Part shown: piece after piece, positions 14,409 to 20,898 of the stretch
Position numbering within the stretch: the first letter of the stretch is position 1
How the letters are laid out: each line of letters begins with the position of its first letter
DNA from: an uncultured Prevotellaceae bacterium
GTDB taxonomy: Bacteria; Bacteroidota; Bacteroidia; Bacteroidales; Bacteroidaceae
DNA: 20,898 nucleotides
Assembly: GCA_946407325.1 (NCBI GenBank)
Contig: CAMJNN010000014.1
Span: 1-20,898, forward strand
Direction of reading: 5' to 3'
Position numbers and translations under genes: made by a program
Notes under the pieces: generated by a model
The model's database searches: none
What the model was told of the DNA's origin: nothing
Seen by the model: the letters and a program-made list of their open reading frames with translations, nothing else

Positions 14409-15842
14409 ATGATAATTATTACCACCATATTGGCCTATTTCGCTGTACTATGGATCTTGAGCCGATTCGTCACACGCAAAAGCAGCAATGAGGTGTTTTT
14501 CCGTGCCGAACGCAAGTCGCCCTGGTACATGGTGGCTTTCGGCATGATAGGAGCCTCCATCTCCGGTGTGAGCTTTGTGTCAGTGCCGGGAATGCCTGTA
14601 CACATCAACATGTACTACCTGCAGATGTGCCTGGGCTTTATCTTGGGCTATTTTGCCATTGCTTTTATCCTGCTACCCATCTATTACAAGCTGAACCTCA
14701 CCACCATCTACAGCTACCTGCAACAACGGTTGGGCTTTAAGGCATACAAAACAGGGGCATCGTTCTTTCTGTTGAGCAAGATGACTCGTGCTGCCGTAAG
14801 TTTCTATGTGGTATGCATATTACTGCATCAATACGTGTTTGAGGCGCAAGGCATCCCCTTCTTTGTAACGGTGATAGGCCTCGTAGCTCTGATTTGGATG
14901 TACACCCACCGAGGCGGAGTAAAGACATTGGTGTGGACAGACACCTTGCAGACTATCTTCCTCTTTGGAGCGTTGATTTTAATCATTATCAATGTGACGG
15001 ATGCTTTAGGTATGACGTTGGGAGAGGCCACTAAGGCCATTAGAGAGAGCACCTATAGCCAAGTATTCCTTTTCGACGACTGGCTCTCAAAGCAAAACTT
15101 CTGGAAGCAGTTTCTCAGTGGTATGTTCGTGGTGATTGTGATGACAGGCCTTGATCAGGACATGATGCAGAAGAACCTTACTTGTAAGACCTTGCGGGAG
15201 GCCCAGAAGGACATGTGTACCTATGGCTTCTTTTTCATACCGGCCAACTTGCTCTTCCTTGTCTTAGGTGTGTTGCTCATCATGCTTACCCGGCAACAGG
15301 GATTACAGCTACCTGCCAATACCGACGACCTACTGCCCATGTATGCTGCCACAGGCAAGTTGGGTACTACCGTCACCATATTGTTCACCATTGGCATTGT
15401 AGCGGCCTGTTTCAGCAGTGCCGACTCTGCCCTTACCGCCCTCACCACCAGCTTTTGCGTGGATATCAAGGAGCGTCCGCACGATGAGGGCTTGCGACGC
15501 AAGGCACATCTTGGCATCTGTGTGGTGTTTGCCGTGTTTATCCTGCTGTTCCGCGCAGTAAACAGCACCAATATCATCGATGCCATCTACACCCTCTGCT
15601 CCTACACCTACGGACCACTATTGGGCTTGTTTGCCTTCGGACTGTTCACCCATCGCCAACCTACTGACCACTATGTACCGTTTATCGCCATAGCATCACC
15701 GGTAGCCTGCTACCTGCTGGATACCCTGACCACCCATTTTACTGGCTACACATTCGGCTACGAACTGCTCATGCTGAACGGTCTGCTGACCTTCCTGGGG
15801 CTATGGGTTTTCAGCAAGAGACAACAAACCAAAGACAAATGA
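14409..15842 (+). CDS. Sodium:solute symporter (SSF/SLC5 family)
   Basis: A 477-residue inner-membrane transporter expected to couple Na+ entry to uptake of an organic solute. It has about 13 hydrophobic segments in the SSF order. Landmarks are: TM1 starting at the N-terminus; EVFFRAERKSPWYMVAFGM (28-46), which corresponds to the family 'FFLAGRSLPWW' segment; the SGVSFVSVPG helix; MTGLDQDMMQKNL, the SSF 'TDQ...Q' motif; and CFSSADSALTALTTSF, the helix whose Ser/Thr residues form the Na2 site in SSF structures. I chose the ATG at 14409 (MIIITTILAYF), which places TM1 at the N-terminus. An ATG 42 bp upstream in the same frame would add a polar extension and precede the likely start of transcription. 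The substrate cannot be told from the sequence; sugars, sialic acid and amino acids are all known for SSF members. It is transcribed divergently from ettA. Confidence 0.92.
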   Translation: MIIITTILAYFAVLWILSRFVTRKSSNEVFFRAERKSPWYMVAFGMIGASISGVSFVSVPGMPVHINMYYLQMCLGFILGYFAIAFILLPIYYKLNLTTIYSYLQQRLGFKAYKTGASFFLLSKMTRAAVSFYVVCILLHQYVFEAQGIPFFVTVIGLVALIWMYTHRGGVKTLVWTDTLQTIFLFGALILIIINVTDALGMTLGEATKAIRESTYSQVFLFDDWLSKQNFWKQFLSGMFVVIVMTGLDQDMMQKNLTCKTLREAQKDMCTYGFFFIPANLLFLVLGVLLIMLTRQQGLQLPANTDDLLPMYAATGKLGTTVTILFTIGIVAACFSSADSALTALTTSFCVDIKERPHDEGLRRKAHLGICVVFAVFILLFRAVNSTNIIDAIYTLCSYTYGPLLGLFAFGLFTHRQPTDHYVPFIAIASPVACYLLDTLTTHFTGYTFGYELLMLNGLLTFLGLWVFSKRQQTKDK

Positions 15843-15852
15843 CGTCTTTTGT

Positions 15853-15883
15853 TTTGCCATGTCGGAATTAATCGCTACCTTTA
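15853..15883 (+). promoter_or_regulatory. Promoter of the small basic protein gene
   Basis: TTTG (15853-15856), a 19-base spacer and TACCTTTA (15876-15883) match the Bacteroidetes promoter with one mismatch in the last -7 base. Transcription should start near 15889, about 22 bases before the ATG at 15911. The -33 element lies 11 bases past the symporter stop codon. Confidence 0.55.
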
Positions 15884-15910
15884 CATCAAATTAACTAAAA
15901 CCATCATTCT

Positions 15911-16297
15911 ATGTCAACAAAAAAGACCACTACCAAGAAAACTACGAAAAATGGGGTGACCGTGACCACTACGACCACCACCACTTCATCGTCTAAGAAG
16001 AGACGTAAAAAGACGTCTGGCACCCAGATAATACCAGGGGTGAACCTCACCATCTCATGGAAGAAGCTGCTGGGCATTACCAGCCTGAAACGGTGGTTTA
16101 CCAACAAGACTGGCATCCCTACGACGGAAGCTGGCATAGAACGTAAGATAGGACGATGGCTTATCGGACTCATCACAGGTGGCAACAAGAAAGAAGAAAA
16201 GAAATCAGAAAAATTTGTTGATACACGAATTGAAAAACAGTCTGATGAAATGGCATCATCCCAAACAATTGAAGAAAAAGAGGGGGTAAATTCTTAA
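15911..16297 (+). CDS. Small basic Thr/Lys-rich protein, unknown function
   Basis: A 128-residue protein I do not recognise. Three parts are visible. Residues 1-38 are low complexity, built of Thr and Lys with seven consecutive Thr at 19-25 and a KKRRKK cluster at 29-34. Residues about 40-90 are ordered-looking (GVNLTISWKKLLGITSLKRW, then NKTGIPTTEAGIERKIGRW and a hydrophobic LIGLITGG). Residues 91-128 are a charged Lys/Glu-rich tail. There is no signal peptide, and the hydrophobic stretch is too short for a clear membrane span. The basic head suggests nucleic-acid binding, but this is inference. That it is a real gene is supported by a promoter at 15853-15883, an ATG close to the predicted transcript start, a structured middle part and no overlap with another gene. 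Codon use over the Thr run is mixed (ACC, ACT, ACG), as expected for selected protein sequence rather than a DNA repeat. Confidence 0.7.
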   Translation: MSTKKTTTKKTTKNGVTVTTTTTTTSSSKKRRKKTSGTQIIPGVNLTISWKKLLGITSLKRWFTNKTGIPTTEAGIERKIGRWLIGLITGGNKKEEKKSEKFVDTRIEKQSDEMASSQTIEEKEGVNS

Positions 16298-16329
16298 TAT
16301 TATTAAAAAAAAGAGGGAAAATATGGTGG

Positions 16330-16341
16330 GTTTTGCAAAAC
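16330..16341. promoter_or_regulatory. 12-bp perfect palindrome in the Gfo/Idh promoter, candidate operator
   Basis: GTTTTGCAAAAC is its own reverse complement and lies 6 bases before the -7 box, between the expected -33 and -7 elements. A dimeric regulator bound here would block polymerase. No usual -33 TTTG stands at 19-20 bases from the -7 box. The TTTG inside the palindrome is only 12 bases away, so this promoter may depend on an activator or read the -33 differently. Confidence 0.4.
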
Positions 16342-16347
16342 TTTTCC

Positions 16348-16355
16348 TACCTTTG
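16348..16355 (+). promoter_or_regulatory. -7 box of the Gfo/Idh oxidoreductase promoter
   Basis: TACCTTTG is a full TAnnTTTG match. The predicted start near 16361 gives an AT-rich leader of about 38 bases without a Shine-Dalgarno sequence, typical of highly translated Bacteroidetes genes. Confidence 0.65.
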
Positions 16356-16398
16356 AAACCGAATACGAATTTTTTTATCATTATTTATTAACAATATC

Positions 16399-17925
16399 AT
16401 GAAAGAAAAGAACGGAATTTCAAGAAGAGATTTCCTGAGCTACTCAGCTCTGGGTCTTGCCAGCTTGACCATCTTACCAAGCTGGGCTAATTCTAACGGC
16501 GTAAAGGTTGCTCCAAGTGACCGCGTTGTTTTAGGTTTCATCGGCTTAGGCCAGCAGGCACTGAACGACTTCGGTGGCTTCGCAGGTTGCGACGGTGTTC
16601 AGGTAGCAGCTTGCTGCGATGTTGACACCAACAAGACCGAGCGTTTCCGCAGAAGAATCGCACAGTGGCAGAGCCAGAAGGGCATGAACGAGCGTTGCGA
16701 CAAGTACGAGAACTACGAGGACTTGCTGGAGCGTAAGGACATCGATGCAGTTGAGGTTGCATCTCCAGACCACTGGCATGCACTGCAGGCAATCCACGCT
16801 TGCCAGGCTGGCAAGGACGTATATTGCCAGAAGCCTTTGACTTACACTATCACTGAGGCTTATGCTGTTGAAGCAGCTGTTCGTCAGAACAAGCGCGTGT
16901 TCCAGGTAGGTAGCCAGCAGCGTTCAAGCGGCGAGTTCCAGAAGGCTATCGAACTGATTCAGGCAGGTAAGATTGGTCACGTAGAGAAGATCTACTCAAA
17001 GGTAGGTGATCCTCCACGTCCAATCGAGAAGATGTATGAGGAGTACGGTGGCGTTCAGCCTATCCCTGCTAACCTCAACTTCAACCTGTGGTTAGGCCCA
17101 TTGAACGATCCTAAGATCGAGTACAACGACCAGCTCTGTCCTCCTATCACTCTGGAAGAGTCTATCGTTAAGAACGGTAAGACTGTTGTTACAGTTGCTG
17201 AGAAGCGTGAGGCATTCTGGGGCGCATGGCGTTGGTATCGTGAGACCGGTAACGGTTACACCGCTGACTGGGGTGCTCACATGCACGATATCGCTAATGC
17301 AGCTATGGGTTACGATGGCTTGCAGCCAGTTGAGTACTTCCCACGCAACACTTGGGGCGAGGGTGAGGCTTACTCAGCTAAGTATCCTAACGGCACCATC
17401 CTGATGGAGCATGCATATCTGACCAAGGACATGGACGGTGAGGACAATCCTAATGCACAGGGTCTGAAGTTCATCGGTACCAAGGGTTGGATCAACGTAG
17501 CTCGTGGTTATCTGGAGTGCTCAGACAACTCACTCGTTCCTGACAACCTGCGCGGCAACAAGCCTCGTATGATGACTGCTGAGGAGCGTGCAAGAATGTT
17601 TGAGGAATATGCTAAGCGTGCAGCTCAGGCTGAGCGTGGTGGTCAGCGTCAGGCAGCTCGTAACTTCGAGACCAGCTCACCTCACATGCAGAACTTCATC
17701 GACTGCGTTCGCAGCCGCAAGAATCCTATTGCTCCTGTTGAGGCTGGTACAAGCTCTGCAGTATTCTGCTGCTTGTGCAACATCGCATACGAGCTGGGTC
17801 GTGCAGTGAAGTGGAATCCTGCTACTCGTACATTCGTTGACGATAAGGAAGCTGCTGCTCACCGTCTGTACTACTACGACTATCGTCGTCCATACGTATT
17901 GCCATATCTTGACAAGCGTTGCTAA
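16399..17925 (+). CDS. Tat-exported Gfo/Idh/MocA family oxidoreductase
   Basis: A 508-residue protein with a twin-arginine signal (SRRDFL at 8-13, then a hydrophobic stretch to about 30), implying export in folded form with its dinucleotide bound. The Rossmann fold shows GFIGLGQQA at 46-54 and CCDVD at 72-76; the Asp at the end of beta-2 favours NAD over NADP. The family EKP motif reads QKP at 144-146, keeping the lysine. DWGAHMHDIA at 290-299 is the second-domain motif with the likely catalytic His and Asp. Such exported members oxidise or isomerise sugars and glycosides; the substrate here is unknown. GH109 glycosidases share the fold, but the DWG-H-HD motif points to the ordinary oxidoreductase type. 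Codon choice (CGT, GTT, GCT/GCA, CCT) is strongly biased compared with the symporter gene, suggesting very high expression. It is a single-gene unit with a strong terminator. Confidence 0.93.
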   Translation: MKEKNGISRRDFLSYSALGLASLTILPSWANSNGVKVAPSDRVVLGFIGLGQQALNDFGGFAGCDGVQVAACCDVDTNKTERFRRRIAQWQSQKGMNERCDKYENYEDLLERKDIDAVEVASPDHWHALQAIHACQAGKDVYCQKPLTYTITEAYAVEAAVRQNKRVFQVGSQQRSSGEFQKAIELIQAGKIGHVEKIYSKVGDPPRPIEKMYEEYGGVQPIPANLNFNLWLGPLNDPKIEYNDQLCPPITLEESIVKNGKTVVTVAEKREAFWGAWRWYRETGNGYTADWGAHMHDIANAAMGYDGLQPVEYFPRNTWGEGEAYSAKYPNGTILMEHAYLTKDMDGEDNPNAQGLKFIGTKGWINVARGYLECSDNSLVPDNLRGNKPRMMTAEERARMFEEYAKRAAQAERGGQRQAARNFETSSPHMQNFIDCVRSRKNPIAPVEAGTSSAVFCCLCNIAYELGRAVKWNPATRTFVDDKEAAAHRLYYYDYRRPYVLPYLDKRC

Positions 17926-17950
17926 TGACTGGTCGTTAGAGAATGATTAC

Positions 17951-17987
17951 GAAATCCCCAGGGTGAAAGCCTTGGGGATTTCTTTTT
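17951..17987 (+). terminator. Strong intrinsic terminator after the Gfo/Idh gene
   Basis: GAAATCCCCAGGG (17951-17963) pairs with CCTTGGGGATTTC (17970-17982) over 13 bp with one G-U pair and a 6-base loop, followed directly by five T. It lies 25 bp after the stop codon. Its T tract runs into the -33 element of the next promoter. Confidence 0.92.
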
Positions 17988-18015
17988 GTATTATACAGAT
18001 TAATTTGTATTTTTG
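17985..18015 (+). promoter_or_regulatory. Promoter of the Crp/Fnr regulator, overlapping the terminator
   Basis: TTTG (17985-17988), a 19-base spacer and TATTTTTG (18008-18015) match the Bacteroidetes consensus in full. The -33 box shares its Ts with the end of the preceding terminator. The start is expected near 18021, only about 16 bases before the ATG at 18037. Confidence 0.75.
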
Positions 18016-18036
18016 CCATAGAAAAATGGGGGATCT

Positions 18037-18630
18037 ATGGGAACAAACAAACAAAAAACAGCTCTTGACATAGCTCGTGAGATGACCGAACGGTTTGTGC
18101 ATTTAAATGATGCTGACCTCCAGCTATTGGCCAGTATTCTGGTGCGCAAGGAAGTAAAGCGAGGCGAAATCATCATCCCCGACGGTGTAATATGTCATGA
18201 CCATATTTATATAGAGAAGGGATTAGTACGCCAGTATTATTATAAAAACGGGCATGATGTGACCGAGCATTTCTCTACCGAAGGTGATACTGTAATGAGT
18301 ATCGAGAGCCTATATGCCGGTGTTACAAATCACCTGCTGGCAGAAGCGTTAGAGCCCTGTATCCTCTGGCTGCACAACTACAACAAGTTTATAGAACTGA
18401 CAGAGAAATCGTGGGGCATTGCCAAATACTACCGTGTCTTTCAGGAAGACGACCTCATCATTACCCAGCACAAGGCCGATGCCTTCCGCTTCGAGAGTTC
18501 ACGTGAGCGCTATGAACGCTTCGTGAAGGAATATCCCGAAGCCGCCAAACGAGCTCCCCTCCAACACATTGCCTCTTACCTCCTCATGACTCCCGAAACC
18601 CTAAGCCGTATCAGGGCTGGAGCTTTATAA
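18037..18630 (+). CDS. Crp/Fnr-family transcriptional regulator
   Basis: A 197-residue regulator of the kind common in Bacteroidetes. Residues about 25-115 form a cyclic-nucleotide-binding-type beta roll (VKRGEIIIPDGVICHDHIYIEKG, then GLVRQYYYKNGHDVTEHFS). A dimerisation helix follows at about 120-150. The C-terminus carries the helix-turn-helix (HIASYLLMTPETLSRIR, 177-193). The consensus cAMP phosphate-binding cassette is not evident and there is no cysteine cluster for an Fe-S centre, so neither cAMP nor oxygen sensing can be assumed. 'RYERFVKEYPE' before the HTH is a usual feature of this group. An ATG at 18026 is out of frame, which leaves 18037 as the start. Position between the Gfo/Idh gene and a TonB receptor gene suggests it may control one or both, possibly through the palindrome at 16330-16341; this is inference. 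Confidence 0.88.
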   Translation: MGTNKQKTALDIAREMTERFVHLNDADLQLLASILVRKEVKRGEIIIPDGVICHDHIYIEKGLVRQYYYKNGHDVTEHFSTEGDTVMSIESLYAGVTNHLLAEALEPCILWLHNYNKFIELTEKSWGIAKYYRVFQEDDLIITQHKADAFRFESSRERYERFVKEYPEAAKRAPLQHIASYLLMTPETLSRIRAGAL

Positions 18631-18653
18631 TAAGCAATTCTTGACATATATCA

Positions 18654-18684
18654 ATTGGCAACTTCTTCATATCTTCTATCTTTG
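18654..18684 (+). promoter_or_regulatory. Promoter of the second TonB-dependent receptor
   Basis: ATTG (18654-18657), a 19-base spacer and TATCTTTG (18677-18684) match the Bacteroidetes consensus with one mismatch in the -33 box. The expected start near 18690 gives a leader of about 20 bases. The promoter lies 24 bases past the regulator stop. Confidence 0.7.
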
Positions 18685-18709
18685 CATTCAGATAAATAAT
18701 AGATAAGCA

Positions 18710-20898
18710 ATGAAAGCAAGAATCACCTTACTTCTTTCTGCTCTGTGCCTGACAACAACAGTATTGGCACAAGAGACAGCTGTGAAAGACTCTGTACCCC
18801 AAACCAAAGAAGAACGTAACCGTAACGTGATGCTAAATGCATCGAGCGATAACCAACCCCGACAGATTTCTATCGGCTTGCCTGATGGAGAGGCGGTGGA
18901 TATCATGGAGGACGGCACACCCGTGAGCTATCTCTTCTGGCCCGACTATCCCTATTATTCTTGGCGCGGAGGCGTGAGCACGGCATCCCAGAGTCTGCTA
19001 TCGCTCAGTGAGAGTACATTGCAATACGGCAAAGTGGGCTATATGCTCAACTCTACTACTGTGCAAGCAGGGGAAAAATTTCAAGGTTTGGTGAACTATA
19101 CTACCAATATTTTTGGCAAGCAGGTAGCTGACTTGAATGTGTCAGGCCCCATCGCCAAAGGTTGGGGCTATATGGCAGGTGCCTACTTAGGTTTTGACCC
19201 ACAAAGCAACCGCCTCGATGCTTTGGATCCCCAAGACCAAATGCAGATATACAAGGTAGGCATCAACAATCGATTTGCCAATGGAAAAGGTGGTGTAAGC
19301 TTGCTCTACAAATACGCCAACTACGTATCTATGCCTGATAATTATGGCCTGTTCTACTACAACGGCAAGGATGGTAGCGTGGATGAACTGGACGACTTCA
19401 ATTTAGGTCGCGACCAACTGTTGGCCGACTACCAATACATTAATTATATAGACGTGCGCGATGGTAGTCGTGTAAGAAGGACCATGCGGCGTGCCAACAT
19501 CGTGCAGAACCACCAGATTACCTTCAACCTTGACTACAACTTCAACGACAACCTTAAGTTGGATATCAGCAGTAAGGTGAAGTTTGCCGACATGAACAAG
19601 GTAATGATGAAACTGGCCGGCATCTTTACGGCTACAGCCGACGATGGCTACACCTATACCACAGGTGTTCCCTATGCAGGTGTCATCCAGAACCGTTACA
19701 TGCTTTACTTCGAAGGCTTTGAGAAAAGCTGGATGACAACTGCCCAGCTGACTGGCAAGAACAATAACCACAGCTGGCGACTGGCTTTGAACGAATGGTA
19801 TAACCGTGCTGGTATCTATACTGAGACTGGCATCTATGCCCATGAAGCAAAGGCATCTCCATCACGTTTGTTGAAAGACGGGGAGGAAGGTTCATCCTAC
19901 AATGATGGTAGTGAATACTACAATGGTCACGAAAACCGTTTGGCTTTGATTGCTTCCGATGACTGGGATGTAAACAAGAACTTGTGGCTGTCAGCTGGCG
20001 TGCGTTTGGAATGGATGACACAAGGCGGTCGTGCTGCTTTGGCCTATACCGATGACGGTCAGGTTATTGAACCTAAGAACGAACGTGTGTATATGTTCAA
20101 CCTCAAGCAAGGCGTGAAAAACCGCTTTGGTAACTACAACTGGTTCAACCCTTCTGCCACCTTTAATTTCCGCTATACCCTCGCCAAAGGTTTCGGTTTG
20201 GTAGGCGAGTATGTATATTCAAAGCAACGTCCTAACTTGCAAGATTATGCCGGACCGTATATGCCGTTAATGGATCCTATCAACGTCCACATGGCAAAGG
20301 GAGGTATCTATTGGAATAACAGCTGGATGCAGCTGACCTCACAGATTACCTTCATCAATCAGACGAACTATAAGTTCCGCGAGCAGTTTACCAACCCCAA
20401 AGACCAAAGCGAGACGATTATCCTGCCTATTGTGAATGATGTACAAACTTTGGGATGGACCACCGATGCTGTGTTTACCTACAAGGGCTTTAGCTTCCAT
20501 GGACTACTGACCTTGCAGAACCCCAAGTATAAGAACTTCACCTTCCAGCCTGTATTCAGCGATGGTCCTGGCCAGCTCTATAACTTCAACGATAAGAATG
20601 TGATTGCCATGTCGAAACTCATCATGGAGCTTGACCCCTCTTATCAGTGGGACAAGTGGCGTGTATGGCTCAGTTTCCGCTATCAGAGCAAGCAATACAT
20701 CAACCGCACTAACACTTTGTACTTCAAAGGTCGTTGGGAAACATTTGGAGGTATCGACTATGAGGTGAACAAGCACTTGTCACTCTCACTGAATGTCATC
20801 AATATCCTGAACCAGAAAGGTGCCAATGGCAGCATACCCGCAGCCGACTTGGCAACTGACGTGAAAGATTACCAACAGCACTACCTGATGTCGGGTAC
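18710..20898 (+). CDS. TonB-dependent receptor (3' end outside window)
   Basis: 729 codons are visible and the frame is still open at the right edge. The signal peptide ends at VLA|Q (20/21). There is no carboxypeptidase-regulatory-like domain. A plug-like region begins after a short linker: RQISIGLPDGEAVDIMEDGT (about 53-72), then 'WPDYPYYSWRGG', 'SESTLQYGKVGYMLNSTT' and 'DLNVSGPIAKGWGYMAGAYLGFDP'. From about residue 150 on, aromatic-rich amphipathic strands alternate with polar loops, as in a TonB barrel (for example LKLDISSKVKFADMNK and LWLSAGVRLEWMTQ). A canonical TonB box is not evident. This resembles a group of Bacteroidales receptors with a divergent plug that are not paired with SusD. 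The substrate is unknown. It has its own promoter and follows the Crp/Fnr gene, a likely regulator. I translated it by hand from the ATG at 18710 and met no stop codon. Confidence 0.82.
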   Translation, partial: MKARITLLLSALCLTTTVLAQETAVKDSVPQTKEERNRNVMLNASSDNQPRQISIGLPDGEAVDIMEDGTPVSYLFWPDYPYYSWRGGVSTASQSLLSLSESTLQYGKVGYMLNSTTVQAGEKFQGLVNYTTNIFGKQVADLNVSGPIAKGWGYMAGAYLGFDPQSNRLDALDPQDQMQIYKVGINNRFANGKGGVSLLYKYANYVSMPDNYGLFYYNGKDGSVDELDDFNLGRDQLLADYQYINYIDVRDGSRVRRTMRRANIVQNHQITFNLDYNFNDNLKLDISSKVKFADMNKVMMKLAGIFTATADDGYTYTTGVPYAGVIQNRYMLYFEGFEKSWMTTAQLTGKNNNHSWRLALNEWYNRAGIYTETGIYAHEAKASPSRLLKDGEEGSSYNDGSEYYNGHENRLALIASDDWDVNKNLWLSAGVRLEWMTQGGRAALAYTDDGQVIEPKNERVYMFNLKQGVKNRFGNYNWFNPSATFNFRYTLAKGFGLVGEYVYSKQRPNLQDYAGPYMPLMDPINVHMAKGGIYWNNSWMQLTSQITFINQTNYKFREQFTNPKDQSETIILPIVNDVQTLGWTTDAVFTYKGFSFHGLLTLQNPKYKNFTFQPVFSDGPGQLYNFNDKNVIAMSKLIMELDPSYQWDKWRVWLSFRYQSKQYINRTNTLYFKGRWETFGGIDYEVNKHLSLSLNVINILNQKGANGSIPAADLATDVKDYQQHYLMSG

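Noticed and set aside
15960..15995. Thr-codon stretch as a DNA tandem repeat
   Set aside because: Codons vary (ACC, ACT, ACG) and no unit repeats exactly for more than a few copies; it is a protein-level low-complexity run.
16399..17925. Reading the Gfo/Idh protein as a GH109 glycosidase
   Set aside because: It has the fold and Tat signal, but DWGAHMHDIA is the ordinary oxidoreductase motif, and the GH109-specific histidine region as I recall it is not seen.
1..20898. Sigma-54 (-24/-12) promoter that the activator might control
   Set aside because: TGGCAC occurrences, such as at 5-10 and near 18764, do not have TTGC at the required distance and lie inside genes. No convincing site was found by eye.

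Overview
The window looks like chromosomal DNA of a Bacteroidales bacterium, most likely Prevotellaceae (Prevotella/Segatella-like). This rests on the gene families (Oar-like TonB receptor, DUF4837 lipoprotein, Bacteroidetes-type PdxA and Crp/Fnr proteins, LptE-TPR-SecG order) and on promoters that repeatedly match the Bacteroidetes consensus TTTG-N19/20-TAnnTTTG. The genus is inference. No tRNA, rRNA, CRISPR array, insertion sequence or phage module was seen.

Left part (1-9035, minus strand). rlmN (23S rRNA/tRNA methyltransferase) has its own promoter. It is followed by a tightly packed run that probably starts at a promoter at 7927-7958: DUF4837 lipoprotein, a PdxA homologue, a sigma-54 activator without a sensor domain, lptE, a TPR-like protein, secG and an MFS transporter. 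A second MFS paralogue follows after a hairpin and runs off the left edge. The run mixes envelope biogenesis (LPS transport, Sec translocase, lipoprotein) with a regulator and with transporters that resemble the MFSD1 dipeptide transporter family. The PdxA homologue sits in the usual pdxA context but has lost most of its metal- and substrate-binding residues.

Middle (9153-15842). A large Oar-like TonB-dependent receptor (minus, with its own promoter and terminator) and the ABC-F translation factor EttA (minus) lie left of a divergent promoter region at 14328-14408. A sodium:solute symporter runs rightwards from it.

Right part (15843-20898, plus strand). Four single-gene units follow, each with a recognisable promoter: a small basic Thr/Lys-rich protein of unknown function; a Tat-exported Gfo/Idh/MocA oxidoreductase with the codon bias of a highly expressed gene; a Crp/Fnr-family regulator whose promoter overlaps the terminator of the gene before it; and a second TonB-dependent receptor cut by the right edge. 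A plausible but unproven theme here is uptake and periplasmic oxidation of a sugar-type substrate under control of the Crp/Fnr protein.

Most of the window is ordinary core genome. The observation most worth following up is the active-site-dead PdxA at 5709-6815.
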